A stretch of 64,000 nt of DNA. Source: Medicago truncatula. Taxonomy: Eukaryota > Streptophyta > Magnoliopsida > Fabales > Fabaceae. The notes beneath the pieces are model-generated. The model searched no databases and was not told the origin of the DNA. It was given only the letters and a program-made list of their open reading frames with translations. The DNA lies in the NCBI RefSeq assembly GCF_003473485.1, contig NC_053043.1, positions 7,202,001-7,266,000 of the forward strand. The letters run 5' to 3'. A program made the position numbers and the translations under genes. The stretch's first letter is position 1. Each line of letters begins with the position of its first letter. This document shows positions 11,808 to 23,510 of this stretch, piece by piece.

Positions 11808-13478
11808 TCATGTAATTCATTAATTAATTCTACCGAAAAACAAAAATTACTAAACTATGTTAAAGTACCAAAAATTTAAAATAAAGACAAATTTTGCATT
11901 AAAAATAACAATTTTTAAACTTTCAAATAGGAAAATGCACAATAATATTTCTTTTTATAATCCATCTGAAGGCACATTTTAAAAAAAAAACTTTACTAAA
12001 GTCCCATGAAAAACATTACTAAAGTAACAATATTTATCATAATTGTGATTGTGATAACTTAAGGCTTTATTAAAATAATTCTTCTGAATCCACGAATTAC
12101 AACTCAACTTGTAAAAATATCTACATTGTTAAGTGAAAAGTCATTTTTAAAATAAAGTTTTACCAAAATAAATAAAGTTTTGTTATTTCGTTTATCTAAA
12201 GTTAAAATTCCTCTGAAAGAAAAAATCTTTACAAAAATAATAAAATAGAACATACGCATATTAGTGTGATCAATCGGTTTAATTCAATTTATAATAGAAA
12301 ATAGATCTAAACCAATACAAAATAATTTTATTGGTTGGTTATGTATATGCTAATAGTGCTCTTGGGGGCATTGATTGAGCACCCAAACACAAGAAAGTTT
12401 TCATCAAAAAAAAAATAATGTAATCATTATTTGGTCAAAAGTAACACCTTATGTTTTCAAGACAAAATTTCTATTCATTGAATCCTTAACCAATGCGCTG
12501 GGGCACCGATTAACAAGACCCATATTATATATACAAGAAATTTGAACAATTGAACCCAATAAAGAAATTGTTGTTTTTTTTTTTATATAGTTGAGTCAAG
12601 TTTTTAGTTTCAAAAACACCTAACATAAAAATATATAATATGGCTCCTTCAAGAATAAGAGATGTGTTAATGACAATAACAATTCAAGTGAGGATGAACA
12701 TGAGTCGACTTTGTCTCTTATTGTCGATCCAATTTCTCAAAGGGAATTAGCTTCAAATCATGTTATTAGTCAAATTGAGAATGGTTCCATGACAAGTCCC
12801 TCACCCTAGAGGGCAAATGCTATAATATATATACTCATATGAATTGCCACCACGGTACATTCCAACCACACTCGGACATAGATAGTGTTTGGACACACAT
12901 TTGTTTTTACAAAAAGTGCGGTGAATTATCATGGCAGAGCAAAAGCTACATATTGTAGTTTCATAAATATCACGTCTAACATACACTGGGATGCGAAATT
13001 TGGCATGCCAACGTTGATCCAAACATGCTAATAATCTCCAAAGGCTATATTCGAACAGAGATGCAGAGATCCAAATAGATCATGATGGATCTAGTCATGA
13101 TAATTATGCATCGATATACGCTGAATCGTATGAAATCTTACCATACTTTGTGTCTCCATTCTCGAATATGGTTTTGTGAATAGAACCCCTTGAACTTTTC
13201 ATTGTCGAAAGTTCATCATGCTAACCATCGTCACTTTTGAAATTAATATATATTTTGTAATATTTCATAAGTTGTGTTAAAAAGACACTCATTTCGGTAA
13301 AATAAAATATTGTTTAGCATGGTTAAACGAAAGTTAACGAAATAATATAAATTTCGAATCAGAAGATATAATTCAACATCTTTGTGGGGATAGTTGTGTA
13401 TTATTTTAAACATAAGGGGATGATGTTGTAACATCATTAGCTATGGAAGAAATGATGAGTAATTTATTATTTTTTATT
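11808..13478. other. Intergenic region; one unrecognised open stretch near 12660-13140
   Basis: Mostly AT-rich sequence between the divergent LFG and FRS genes, which would hold both promoters. Around 12680-12780 the plus strand gives NNNSSEDEHESTLSLIVDPI and SQRELASNHVISQIENG, which looks protein-like but is followed by stops. It may be a decayed transposon ORF. I could not assign it. Confidence 0.4.
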
Positions 13479-13830
13479 GGGGTAATGTCGACTTTGGTCT
13501 TTGAATTTATAAATAGTAGTCATAATAGTTTCTTAATGTATCAAAATAATCTCTGATTTTACACTATTCTAGTTAAAATAGTTCGTTAAATTAAAATATT
13601 TTGTTAATATTGTTATATTAGTCTTTTAAGATACCTACATATTATCATATAATTTTGTATACGTAGATACTTTTTTGTTGTATCAATTTTTATATGAAAA
13701 TAGTTAATGCCAACATTGAAAAACTATTTTAACATTAGAGATTATTTGTATAAATAAAATGTGCAACAATTAAAGACTATTTTGATATATTAAAAGATGA
13801 ACTATTATAAGGTAAATTCTAGCGACTACC
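13479..13830. mobile_element. MITE-like inverted repeat, degenerate relative of 36820-37119
   Basis: The left part (GGGGTAAT, then TAGTAGTCATAATAGT and CTTAATGTATC) is mirrored on the right (GATATATTAAAAGATGAACT). The same arms, better preserved, bound the 300-bp MITE at 36820-37119. The right terminus here is worn, so the ends are approximate and no target duplication can be read. Confidence 0.55.
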
Positions 13831-13919
13831 TAAAAAAATAAAAAAGATGGATTATTATTAGTGCTCATATTTTTTTGTTGGTCTAGATTATAAGTGCTCA
13901 TTACACGACCAAAATGAGT

Positions 13920-14463
13920 ATTTTTCCATTTTTTTATTACATGGATTTACGGGTTTCCGGATCCTAATCCGGGTTCCATCTATATCCCAATTACCGCCAT
14001 AGCTCAATCTGAACAACAAGCTTTCTTACAACCTCCGTGTTTTACACCTCTCCAATTTGTCCCCAATTCCACTATTGCTCTCTCAATTCCATTTCAATCC
14101 CATTCATCAATGCTTCAATTCCAGGTAAATTTTTCATTTCTTAAACCCTAATTATTTCGATCCATTCCTACTGCTTTGACTTTTTATTGCTAAAACCCAT
14201 TTATTTCGATTTCTTAATTGCTTCATTTCGTTTTTTTCTAGTTCAAAACTTAATCATTCCGTAGTAATTAATTTACCTCCTTCAGATGATGATAATTTTA
14301 TGATCAAATTAAAAATGTAGTGATGATTAATTTTATGATCAATTGTATAACTGTATTGAATTTTGCATCATAACTTTCCATGCAGGAATAAGTGTTTTTA
14401 TCTTAATGTGTGGAATGTGCTTTTGTTTGCTTTGAAAAAGGGAAGGTAGTAGGATTTGAGATA
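13920..14463 (+). promoter_or_regulatory. FRS leader region with a 5' UTR intron
   Basis: A probable leader exon ends at 14124 (CCAG followed by GTAAAT) and resumes after an acceptor at 14385 (TTTCCATGCAG), giving a 261-bp leader intron at 14125-14385. The leader is pyrimidine-rich (CTCTCAATTCC, CCATTCATC). The transcription start is not resolved. Confidence 0.6.
14406..14435 (+). promoter_or_regulatory. Upstream ORF in the FRS leader (9 codons)
   Basis: The first ATG of the second leader exon opens MCGMCFCLL and stops at TGA (14433-14435), 28 bp before the chosen FRS start at 14464 and in another frame. If translated it would lower initiation at the main start. The FRS frame itself has no ATG between the leader acceptor and 14464. 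Confidence 0.6.
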
Positions 14464-16749
14464 ATGATTGTAAAGGAGCATCCGGTTGGTACTGAACTGG
14501 TAATGAGTAATACAATTGGGGAGGATGAAATAGATTTTTCTTGTGATCCATACATAGGGTTAGAGTTTTTTAATGCTGATGATGCACTTAAGTTCTATAT
14601 ATCGTATGGTAATCGAATGGGATTTAAAGTTCGGATTGGTCAACTTTATCGATCGAGAACTAATGGGTCGGTTTCTTCTAGAAGATTTGTGTGTTCGAAG
14701 GAAGGACATCAGCTCAGCTCAAGAACTGGTTGTCCGGCGTTCATAAGGGTGCAGTTAAATGATTCTGGAAAGTGGGTTGTTGATCATTTTCATAAGGATC
14801 ATAACCACAATCTTGAAAATGAAAGTGAAAGTTTCGCTCCAACATTGCAGCCGAAGGCTTCTGCAGCTATTGAGTCTTCTACTGAAGTCACTCGCAAGCC
14901 GAGGAAGAAAATGCTTGAAGTAGGGAATGGTGAACCTATTTCTCCCTTTGGCGTTATTAATTTCAAGCGTATGAGAAAAGAAGAACTTGAAGTACAAGCC
15001 AGGATCGAACCATATGTTGGTCAAGAGTTCAGTACCCCTAATGAAGCCTACCAATTTTATCATGCTCATGCAGCATATATGGGTTTTGGAATTCGAGTCG
15101 GTCAATTGTTTCGTTCTAAAAATGACGGATCAATTACATCACGACGCTTTGTGTGCTCAAAAGAAGGGTTCCAGCACCCTTCCAGAGTTGGCTGTAAGGC
15201 TTATTTGAGGATTAAGAATCAACCATCAGGAAAGTGGGTAGTCGACCGTCTTGAAAACGATCATAATCATGATCTGGGCCTTGAAAAGGAACGTAAGACA
15301 AAAAGTCTTCCTGCTTCCAACATTTTGACCGAGGAGGTAAACACTGAATTGGTGAATGGCGACATATTTAGGATAGATAACTACCCTGTCCTAAGAGGGG
15401 CTAGACAAAATCACATTAGAAGTGATTGGTACAACATGCTTTTAGAGTATTTTCAGTCAAGGCAAGCAGAAGATACAGGATTCTTTTATGCCATGGAAGT
15501 TGATAATGGTAATTGCATGAGCATATTTTGGGCTGACGGAAGATCTAGATACTCATGTAGTCAGTTTGGCGATGTCCTCGTTGTAGATACATCATATAGA
15601 AAGAGTGTTTATATGGTACCATTTGCTACTTTTGTTGGAGTTAACCACCACAAGCAGCCCGTGCTTCTTGGATGTGCTCTAATTGCTGATGAATCTGAAG
15701 AGTCTTTCACTTGGTTGTTTCAGACATGGGTAAGAGCAATGTCTGGCCGGCAGCCTCTGTCAGTAATAGCTGATCAAGATGTTTCAATCCAGAGGGCCAT
15801 AGCAAAAGTCTTTCCAGTAACCAATCATCGCTTTTCGTTGTGGCAAATTAATGCAAAGGAACAAGAGCTCGCCGGTCTGATGGGTAATGGGTTCACTAAA
15901 GATTATGAAAAGTGCGTTTACCAGAGCCAGACAGTCGATGAATTTGACGCCTCGTGGAATGCTTTACTCGTCAAATATGGATTGAAGGACAATGCTTGGC
16001 TAAAAGAAATGTATGAGAAGCGTGCATCCTGGGTTCCGTTCTATTTAAAGGGCACATTTTCTGCTGGAATTCCTATGAAAGAAAGCATGGAATCATTCTT
16101 TGGTGGAAGTTTAAATGGCCAAACACCTCTCATAGAGTTCATTCCGCGTTATGAAAGAGGTCTCGAGCGACGTCGTGAAGAAGAAAGGAAAGAGGATTTT
16201 AATACTTCCAATTTTCAAACTTTTTTGCAAACGAAAGAGCCAGTAGAAGAACAGTGTAGAAGGCTTTACACTCTTGCAGTATTCAAAGTATTTCAGAAAG
16301 AGCTTTTGCAGTGCTTTAGTTATCTTGGGTTTGCAATCTACGAACGAGGGTCCCTCAGCAGATATTTGGTGCGTAAGTGTGGAAATGATGATATGGTGAA
16401 GCATGTAGTTACATTCAATGCATCCAATCTTGACATTAGTTGTAGCTGTCAGATGTTTGAATATGAAGGCGTTCTTTGTAGACACGTGTTGAGGGTTTTT
16501 CAAATATTGGAAGTAAGAGAAGTTCCTTCTCGCTACATCTTACACCGATGGACGAGAAATGCCGAGGATGGTGTTTTTCCCGACATAGGATCATGGAGTA
16601 GCTCTCAGGAGCTAAAAAGTTTGATGCTATGGAGTCTAAGAGAAACAGCATCTAAATACATAGATGCTGGTGCATCATCAATTGAAAAGTATAAACTTGC
16701 GTATGAGATTTTACGAGAGGGCGGGAGAAAACTTTGTCGGCACAGGTGA
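14464..16749 (+). CDS. FRS7/FRS12: FAR1-related sequence protein with two FAR1 domains, FRS7/FRS12 type
   Basis: This uninterrupted exon encodes 761 aa from the first in-frame ATG (MIVKEHPVGTELV). Two FAR1-type WRKY-GCM1 DNA-binding domains lie at about residues 29-116 (PYIGLEFFNADDALKFY ... CPAFIRV ... DHNHNL) and 183-271 (PYVGQEFSTPNEAYQFY ... CKAYLRI ... DHNHDL). A domesticated MULE transposase core follows at about 340-430 (GDVLVVDTSY ... VGVNHHKQPVLLG). A SWIM zinc finger, CSCQMFEYEGVLCRH, lies at about 660-675. A basic NFKRMRKEE-type stretch between the FAR1 domains may help nuclear import. FAR1 domains duplicated in this way are characteristic of Arabidopsis FRS7 and FRS12 (about 760-790 aa), which repress transcription in flowering-time, growth and defence-metabolite control. 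Function here is inferred from that clade. No breaks were seen. Confidence 0.93.
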   Translation: MIVKEHPVGTELVMSNTIGEDEIDFSCDPYIGLEFFNADDALKFYISYGNRMGFKVRIGQLYRSRTNGSVSSRRFVCSKEGHQLSSRTGCPAFIRVQLNDSGKWVVDHFHKDHNHNLENESESFAPTLQPKASAAIESSTEVTRKPRKKMLEVGNGEPISPFGVINFKRMRKEELEVQARIEPYVGQEFSTPNEAYQFYHAHAAYMGFGIRVGQLFRSKNDGSITSRRFVCSKEGFQHPSRVGCKAYLRIKNQPSGKWVVDRLENDHNHDLGLEKERKTKSLPASNILTEEVNTELVNGDIFRIDNYPVLRGARQNHIRSDWYNMLLEYFQSRQAEDTGFFYAMEVDNGNCMSIFWADGRSRYSCSQFGDVLVVDTSYRKSVYMVPFATFVGVNHHKQPVLLGCALIADESEESFTWLFQTWVRAMSGRQPLSVIADQDVSIQRAIAKVFPVTNHRFSLWQINAKEQELAGLMGNGFTKDYEKCVYQSQTVDEFDASWNALLVKYGLKDNAWLKEMYEKRASWVPFYLKGTFSAGIPMKESMESFFGGSLNGQTPLIEFIPRYERGLERRREEERKEDFNTSNFQTFLQTKEPVEEQCRRLYTLAVFKVFQKELLQCFSYLGFAIYERGSLSRYLVRKCGNDDMVKHVVTFNASNLDISCSCQMFEYEGVLCRHVLRVFQILEVREVPSRYILHRWTRNAEDGVFPDIGSWSSSQELKSLMLWSLRETASKYIDAGASSIEKYKLAYEILREGGRKLCRHR

Positions 16750-18686
16750 ATGTCTTCAAGTTCTACGAAGTTGTACATTATTGCAAGTTTAATTTTTAGC
16801 TTCAGTTGTTAATTTATGGTGGCATTTTTGCTCTTGTAATCTGATACCATCTTTTATCCACCTTTGTAGTTCCACACTTTCGTTTTAAGTTTCAGATTAT
16901 CCTCTACAGCTGCTGCACCATACAGAAGCTGTAGGATATCCAATTTTGTTCAGATTGCTTGTATTGACCACTCCATCATTGCCATCATAGTTAACATCTT
17001 AGGTGTGACATTGGTTTCACTTTGATTATGTTGCACATGTCAATTCTGTTGCTTGTGTTTATCATCATTTTAGAAAAGCAGAATGGTTTTCCTCCCAATG
17101 AGCAAGCAACATCTGCTGTTTATTATGTTTGGCAACTAGCAAAACAGTCAAAGTAATTATCTTTTTATGAAAGAAAAAGAAACCAGAGTAGCTGTTATAT
17201 CCTTATTGTACCAATTGGATTTAAGGAAGTGGAGAGGACAAGTATTTTTCAGTCTGAGAGTTAGATTGATGTAGACATAAAGCAGTTTGGATAATGGAAA
17301 AATCAAAGAAAAATCCCCACTACCCATCACCAGATAGTCTCTTTACCGCCCTCTGTTTCATTTGGCAGGCAGCAAATGGAATAAGATGATAGCCACTGAT
17401 TAATAAACCACATACATGAATTTCAAAACCATGATTATCCTAGTTCTTGTGAAAAAAACTGTCCTTTTCCGGTTGAATTGATTAGAACATGATTAGTATT
17501 TACTGCAGCTAATCCAGTAGTAAATTTTACCTGAATTCCATGTACCATGCAGAGTTGGTATGAATGTATAACCTCTGTTTGTACTTTGCCTCATGATTGT
17601 TTGTTTATTTAAGATTGACATCATGAGTGACTTTGGCGTTTTACTCTTTTAAGGAACAAATGTCTCAATATTTAGCCACAAGAAAGGTCTCATTGGGAAT
17701 GGGAATGTACGTGTAATTAGCACCGGCCTCCACACTCCAGTGCTGCGTTTGAGAGCAAATTTTGTACTAACTTTCTCTATTTAGCTTTCTGGGAGTTGTC
17801 TTCTGATTAGTTTACAGATATTCTTTTTCTCCTAATTTGGAGTATAATTTTTTTAATATAACGCAGAGAAGTACTTTATGCCACTTGTGAGCTTTGGAGA
17901 CAAGCGTGTGTTTGTTTGTTTGCATGGAGAAACCACTTCCCACTATCTTCTCTTCTCACTTTGGAAAGTACAAATGAGAGCCTTATAGTTTAATGTGGGC
18001 TCAAACAGAGGCAAAATCAATTTTAATTTAAAGTTATCAAGCATCTAAATATTTACCCTTTTTTTTTTTTACCCAAATCACAATTATTTGTATCCAAATA
18101 TACATGTGATAAAATAAAAACTGTAGTACTTTTTTTTACCTTATTCTATATTTTATGAATTTTGTAGATATATTCTGCTCATTCCTGTTTTTCATATCTA
18201 CTGAACATGCCACTGATCTGCTTTCAGTTTTGTGCTAGAGAACCAGATTCTCGAGCTTTTTACTTTATTCCGTTCTTGGCTTCAGAATTGTTCTTTGTTA
18301 TATAGACAATGCAGGTATATAGTTGCATAGGAATGTGAAAGTTTCCTACTTTTATCCTTTACTAACAGAATATGCCCTGTTTCTCAAAAGCAGTTAGTTA
18401 CTTATCTTTTCCACTTGAGTTCAACTTGAGAAAGGTCCATATTCTTCTTTCAGAAATGCATTGGAATCGAAGACTAGTAGTTTAAAATATGCTTAGTTAC
18501 AATAATACAAGAAATCATACACTTCTACCAATATATTCTAAGAAAATTCTACCACCTTTAAATCACGTGGCAGAATTTTGCATATCTATTTTCATTTTTT
18601 TTTTTTATCATGACTATTTAAATCTTGATCTTGCACAAAATCTTTATTAGGTTTTACAACAACAGATATTTCAGATTTGTGTTGTG
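16750..18686. other. FRS 3' region and gene-free intergenic DNA
   Basis: The first 100-150 bp are probably FRS 3' UTR. The remainder shows no coding potential or element that I can recognise. Confidence 0.5.
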
Positions 18687-19012
18687 AGAAAGCACCAACA
18701 TTAAAGCTCTTGACCAAAGTTAAAACTCTTAAACTTTGACATCCATATCGATCTTACTTGATTCGAGAAATTTGTCTAGTATTTGCGTCCAGGGGTCCAA
18801 ACTTGAATCATGTCTATAGAAAGCACCAACATTAAAAACTCTTGAGGAAATTTTTTGACATTCATTGTGATTTTATTCTGCTCTGGAAACTACTTTAGTA
18901 TTTTCGCACACCTTGGTTTGAATCTTGTTGAGAAAGCACCAACGTTAAACTTGCGGAAGACTTTGGCATCTATTGTGGTCTTTTCAGCTCGAGAAATTAG
19001 TCTCCGTATTTA
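18687..19012. repeat. Degenerate tandem repeat, about 112-132 bp period, 3 copies
   Basis: Units begin at about 18687, 18819 and 18931 with GAAAGCACCAACATTAAA or a close variant. Each continues through CTCTTGA..., TTTGACATC.AT, a TCGAGAAAT.AGTCT-type stretch and a GTATTT.CG. segment. No reading frame runs through it. Confidence 0.75.
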
Positions 19013-19311
19013 TGCGCAACATACTCGATTTCCACAAAATAATCACAACAACATAATCATCCCACATATCAAGAAATAGATGAAACTGTATGTTTTATCT
19101 TATATCATAACCCAACACAAGAACAGACAACTGAGCTTCATCAAATATCAAATACTAACAACACCTATATACACTGCTTTGCCTCTCAGTTCTCCACATA
19201 CATATTATACATCTAATAATGGCATAATACATGAACAGAAATAAAAACCATAAGGATTTCACTTCATTTTATTCTTCCTTACACTTCAGTTGCATATCAA
19301 GCTCATCAACC

Positions 19312-20430
19312 TCAATCCTTCATTGGTGAAACCAAACTTTCAACATAAACCTCTGCATCAAACCAACCCTTCCCACCTTCAATCCTAGGATACCTAAATG
19401 AATGATCTCTTGGATCATACAAAATCAAGTCAAACTCAAACATCAACAAGACTTCACCATTCTCTGAAATACAATAAGGCCCCGAGTATGAGAAATCTTC
19501 AGGATTTGGCAAATAAGGGATTGTCAACAATTTAATCCAAGACTCTCTCACACCATAATCCTTCATCAACCATACAACAAAATCAGTCTTTTTGTAATCA
19601 TAATTCATGCAAAGACAACCCTTTAGCACACTCAAACTAGGAGTTGAACACTCTTCCTTTTCATAATCAGGTGGAAGCACTTCCCTATAAGTTTCCTTCT
19701 CCAAATCCAAAGAAACAATAGTCCAAAAAGAACTTGAACCAATTGAGTAATTAGAAGCCCAATTGAGTGTACCACTAACAAATTTCCCAGATGAATTTTG
19801 GTAAGGTGAAACACCATGAGGAAAATCATGAATCTTCCTCCAAGTATTAGTAGCCATACTATAAACCTTAACTTTAGATTCACTGAAAAACTCATTAGGA
19901 TCACAAAAAACAGCAACAACTTTGTAATCATCATTCACATGATCATAACCAAGACCAAAACAAGTAAAACAACCTGGTCTCCAATTATTCCCTAAAGGTG
20001 GTGACTTTTTAGAGACCCTTATTGAAGGGTTCCAAAGAAGAACACAATCACCTTTTATAGCAAAACAAAGTAATCCATTACAAGAACCAACAATACCATC
20101 ATGGCGAAACTTGTTCTTAACAGGGTAGTTAAGGTCATCAGAAACTGTTGATGGGTTATTGAAAAGAGAAGTTATAGAACAAGATTTGAGGTGAAATTCA
20201 GCTGTAGTAGCACTCAATATGATTCTATGATTGGTTGTGAAGTGAGTGTTTTGTGTTGAAAAGTGAAGTTGTTTTTTTATGAAGTAAGGATTGGAAATTA
20301 TGTGTAACCATGATTTGCATACACACCTGAAACGTAATAGAGATTTTATTGGAAGTTTTATGAGGATTTCAAGAATGAGTTCTTCAGGAAGAAAGGGTAA
20401 TGGAAGAATCATGGTGCTATTTTGATTCAT
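19312..20430 (-). CDS. F-box protein with F-box-associated (FBA) domain
   Basis: Single-exon gene of 372 aa starting at an ATG (20430-20428, MNQNSTMILPLPFLPEEL). The F-box spans about residues 12-57 (LPEELILEILIKLPIKSLLR, then FRCVCKSWLHIIS). The FBA region follows, with GSCNGLLCFA, LLWNPSIRVSKKSPPL, FGLGYDHVNDDYKVVAVF and a WxKLLTIPYL segment. Proteins of this type are substrate receptors of SCF (SKP1-CUL1-F-box) ubiquitin ligases: the F-box binds SKP1 and the FBA part selects the target, which is unknown here. It differs clearly in sequence from the array at 23.5-46.6 kb (for example SPMKD rather than SLISPC at the end), so it is a separate subtype. It looks intact. Confidence 0.93.
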   Translation of the reverse strand: MNQNSTMILPLPFLPEELILEILIKLPIKSLLRFRCVCKSWLHIISNPYFIKKQLHFSTQNTHFTTNHRIILSATTAEFHLKSCSITSLFNNPSTVSDDLNYPVKNKFRHDGIVGSCNGLLCFAIKGDCVLLWNPSIRVSKKSPPLGNNWRPGCFTCFGLGYDHVNDDYKVVAVFCDPNEFFSESKVKVYSMATNTWRKIHDFPHGVSPYQNSSGKFVSGTLNWASNYSIGSSSFWTIVSLDLEKETYREVLPPDYEKEECSTPSLSVLKGCLCMNYDYKKTDFVVWLMKDYGVRESWIKLLTIPYLPNPEDFSYSGPYCISENGEVLLMFEFDLILYDPRDHSFRYPRIEGGKGWFDAEVYVESLVSPMKD

Positions 20431-20533
20431 GATATGTGATGGCGGTGATGGTTTTTTTGTTCATGTGATGATGACATGAAGAGAGTGAGAGTGTGAGTGT
20501 TGAGAGGTTCATTTCATGTGGTGGTTGATGAAT

Positions 20534-20544
20534 GATATATATAG
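20534..20544 (-). promoter_or_regulatory. Likely TATA box of the 19.3-20.4 kb F-box gene
   Basis: CTATATATATC on the minus strand, about 105 bp upstream of the ATG, with a CT-rich (CTCACACTCTCACTCTC) leader in between. Position and leader type fit a plant core promoter. Confidence 0.55.
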
Positions 20545-20559
20545 TAATGAAGATGATGA

Positions 20560-23256
20560 AAAATATATTGATATGGTTTCATTTCATATGGTCTATGATT
20601 GAATTGAAATAGTCTAAGATAAAAATGAAATGAAAATTGTGAATGTTTGAGACATGGTAAAATGACACGTTGCAGTTATGGTAAGACACTAGCGTGTGAG
20701 TAAGATTAAAGAAGAGGAAGAAAACGAAATAAAGAATCTAACATCATATGATACAACACTATTGTCAAAACAAAACAATCATCATCCAATCAACCAATAA
20801 AGCTTGTTTTTACTTGAGATTTTTTTTAATCTTTTGTTTTTTGAAACCAAAAATATTCAACTTTTCTTTTTGATTCAAAAAAATATTCAACTTGTGTAAA
20901 TGCTTTTTTCGTTTTTTTTAATTTTCTTTTTTTATGTACTATAATTGAAACTTCTCATAACCAAAGAAGTTGAATCTAACAAAAGAAATTAAACTCTCAC
21001 AATATAATGATTCAACTTTAGAATTTAACTTAAAGAGAATATAATATTTAATAGTCATACAATACAATTGACACATATATGATTTTTTTTTACTAAAACA
21101 AACTCAAATCATTTAGTTACTAAACGTAATTTAGATTAGAGGAGAATGTCTCATATAATGTTAATGATGTAAGTGGAAAGTTCAATTATATGTGTCAATC
21201 ATCTTATTTTACTATCAACTTGTAATAAAGATGTATGCATAAATAATCCATGAATGTAATTTTGGTGAGAGTAATCTTAGTATGTCTACTAGTTGATAAT
21301 GAATAAAATAAAGTAGAATAAAATGAAACATAATGAAGAAAAATCAAACAAAGGCCGCATTCTATTCGAGATGTTTTTCATTGTACTAGTAAAGATGCTA
21401 TCATTTTCCATTTTATTCTATTAGTTTACAAAGTATCAAAATAATGGAGCATTATGCGATTCCATTAATTGGTAAAAAAAATGCTCTTCCATTACGACTA
21501 TGATTCTCTGCACCATAAAGAACACTATTTGCGGAGGTTATAAGTTAAAGCCACGGCGGTTTGAACCACCTCTATTTAGTTTTTGCAGCAGCATGCAATG
21601 GTCACAATCTTGTGTGTCGCGGTCCTTGAAAAAAAAATGTTGTGTGTCACGGTGTTCCTATGCGACGGTTCTAGAAACTATTGTACTCTATCTCATCCCA
21701 CTATTTTTGTTAAACTATTATAGGAATGATTCTAGAACTTTTGCATAGATAAGGATTCATTCTACGTATTCACCATTTTATTGATTGTTTGATGGATATC
21801 GAACGCTGATCTCAATCCAATAATCATCGATTAGGTGAATGCATGAATCTAGGGAACAAGATCCCTATTCCCACACATAATAACTGAAATTGATATGTTA
21901 ATGAACATGGGAAGGATAAATTTTAAATAAGAGTAACTAACATAAAATTGTCTTTTATACTAGTATTGTTTATTTATCTGACCGAACGTATGAAAGATAC
22001 AAAATATGTGACACCATAATAATTGTCGCTTTCAGCCTCGCATGTTACATTTAACCTGATGTCAGACACACAAGGATTCTTCTTGATGAAGCAATCAATT
22101 AAAGGATTGCCATGACATAGAAACAAGGCTACAAGTTGTAGCAACTGCATACGCACCTCATCAACAACATCATTTTCTTGGAAGGGGATATCCACAATGA
22201 CCTCATATTATTATATGATCACTACCTCAATTGCTCATATTTTGTTTCCCAATAAATTTGTAGCTTTAATCTTTGATTGGCAGTGAATGAGTGTACCTCT
22301 GCCACTCACTCACTATGCTGAGGTTAGGTTCATCTTCATCCACAAGATGTATCTTATAAATGTGATAAGATTAGCTTTAACATTCTTATCACAAAGTCTT
22401 GCAATCACATCCTTCTTTGTATATTTAGTTTTCTAATGATAAAAATGAATTGAAGATAAAATAATTTATATTAAAATTTATTTATGTAAAAGTGAGTTGA
22501 AGAATAAATTTGAGTTGTAATCTATACTTTATTTTTGAAACACTTTTTGTAACTCTTTTTTTTTTGTTTTTTTATGTGTTATGTCTTTTTTAGAATTGTC
22601 AAGTGTTTGTTAATATTTAATTGAATAACTTTTGTCAAGATAAAAGGAAAAGAAAATAAAAAAGTTGATTGATTTGAGAAAATAATTATGAAACTTTTTC
22701 AGTTGGAGGGATTGATAAATTTTGTCATGGTGGTGAATGATACAAAAAAAATGATCATGATTTGAGATGGATTTCATTCGAATGTTGTTGGTATGTGCTG
22801 TCTTTAATGTCTTTGTTTTTATCTTTTTTATTAAATAATAATTATTTTTTTCATCTAAATAATTTATTTTAATCACTATACCTCACTTATCTTCTTTCCC
22901 ATCTAAAATACACTTAAAAACAAACAAGGCTAATAACACAAGTGAAATCCAATTTGAGATACGATACACTTTGTTTATCATAATGGCTTACGAAAACATA
23001 ACAAGTGTTCTGTGAACAATGCTAATGGGAATATTCCACTCTAGATAGATAACTGTTCTGAACACATTAAAAAAATACAACATAACATGTACCAAAAAAA
23101 AAAAACACAACATAATTTAATAAGAAATTGTTATATACTTTCTTAATCGTAACAATTGTCAAAGAAAGACTCTTAATTTTTTTTTTTTCTTTCTTCTTTC
23201 ATATATTGTTGTTATTTGAGCCTATCTTAATGTATCCGTGAGCGTAAACTATTAAA
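20560..23256. other. Gene-free, AT-rich stretch with one unassigned open segment
   Basis: No convincing gene. The minus strand at 22195-21974 is open for 73 codons from its ATG (MDIPFQENDVVDEVRMQLLQ ...), and its composition could be coding, but I do not recognise it. A TTATCACAAAGTC.TGCAA stretch with its flank near 22385 recurs near 29125, so part of this is a dispersed repeat or gene fragment. Confidence 0.4.
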
Positions 23257-23510
23257 AAATTGCTCTTTACCCTTTTAAATTTTTTAATTTCCTTAATTCA
23301 ATGTGAGTTAGCGTTGAGTCAACGGGAATTAATTCACGCTCGTATTTTTCAGCGTGAGTTAACTCACGTTAACACTTTTAATATCGGTTCAATTACTTTT
23401 TAAACCGGTTCAACCGATTTAAAAAATATCAACGTATGTTAACTCACACTAAAAAATATCAAAATTGAATTAAGAAAATGAGTAATTTTGAAAAGGAAAC
23501 AACAATATTC
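23257..23510. mobile_element. Foldback-like element with a central palindrome
   Basis: The two ends are imperfect inverted repeats (CCTTTTAAATTTTTTAATTT... with TTAATTCAA, against TTGAATTAAGAAAATGAGTA and AATTTTGAAAAGG). In the middle lies the perfect 16-bp palindrome CGTGAGTTAACTCACG at 23353-23368. This is a non-autonomous MITE-like structure. The ends are approximate and I could not read a target duplication. Confidence 0.5.

Noticed and set aside
14410-14463. Extension of the FRS reading frame upstream of 14464
   Set aside because: The frame is open but starts with GTG at 14410 and has no ATG before 14464. Plant nuclear genes rarely start at GTG, and 761 aa matches the FRS7/FRS12 length.
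21974-22195. 73-codon minus-strand frame as a gene
   Set aside because: No domain was recognised, no splice partners were found and the flanks are AT-rich. It is mentioned only as an unassigned segment.
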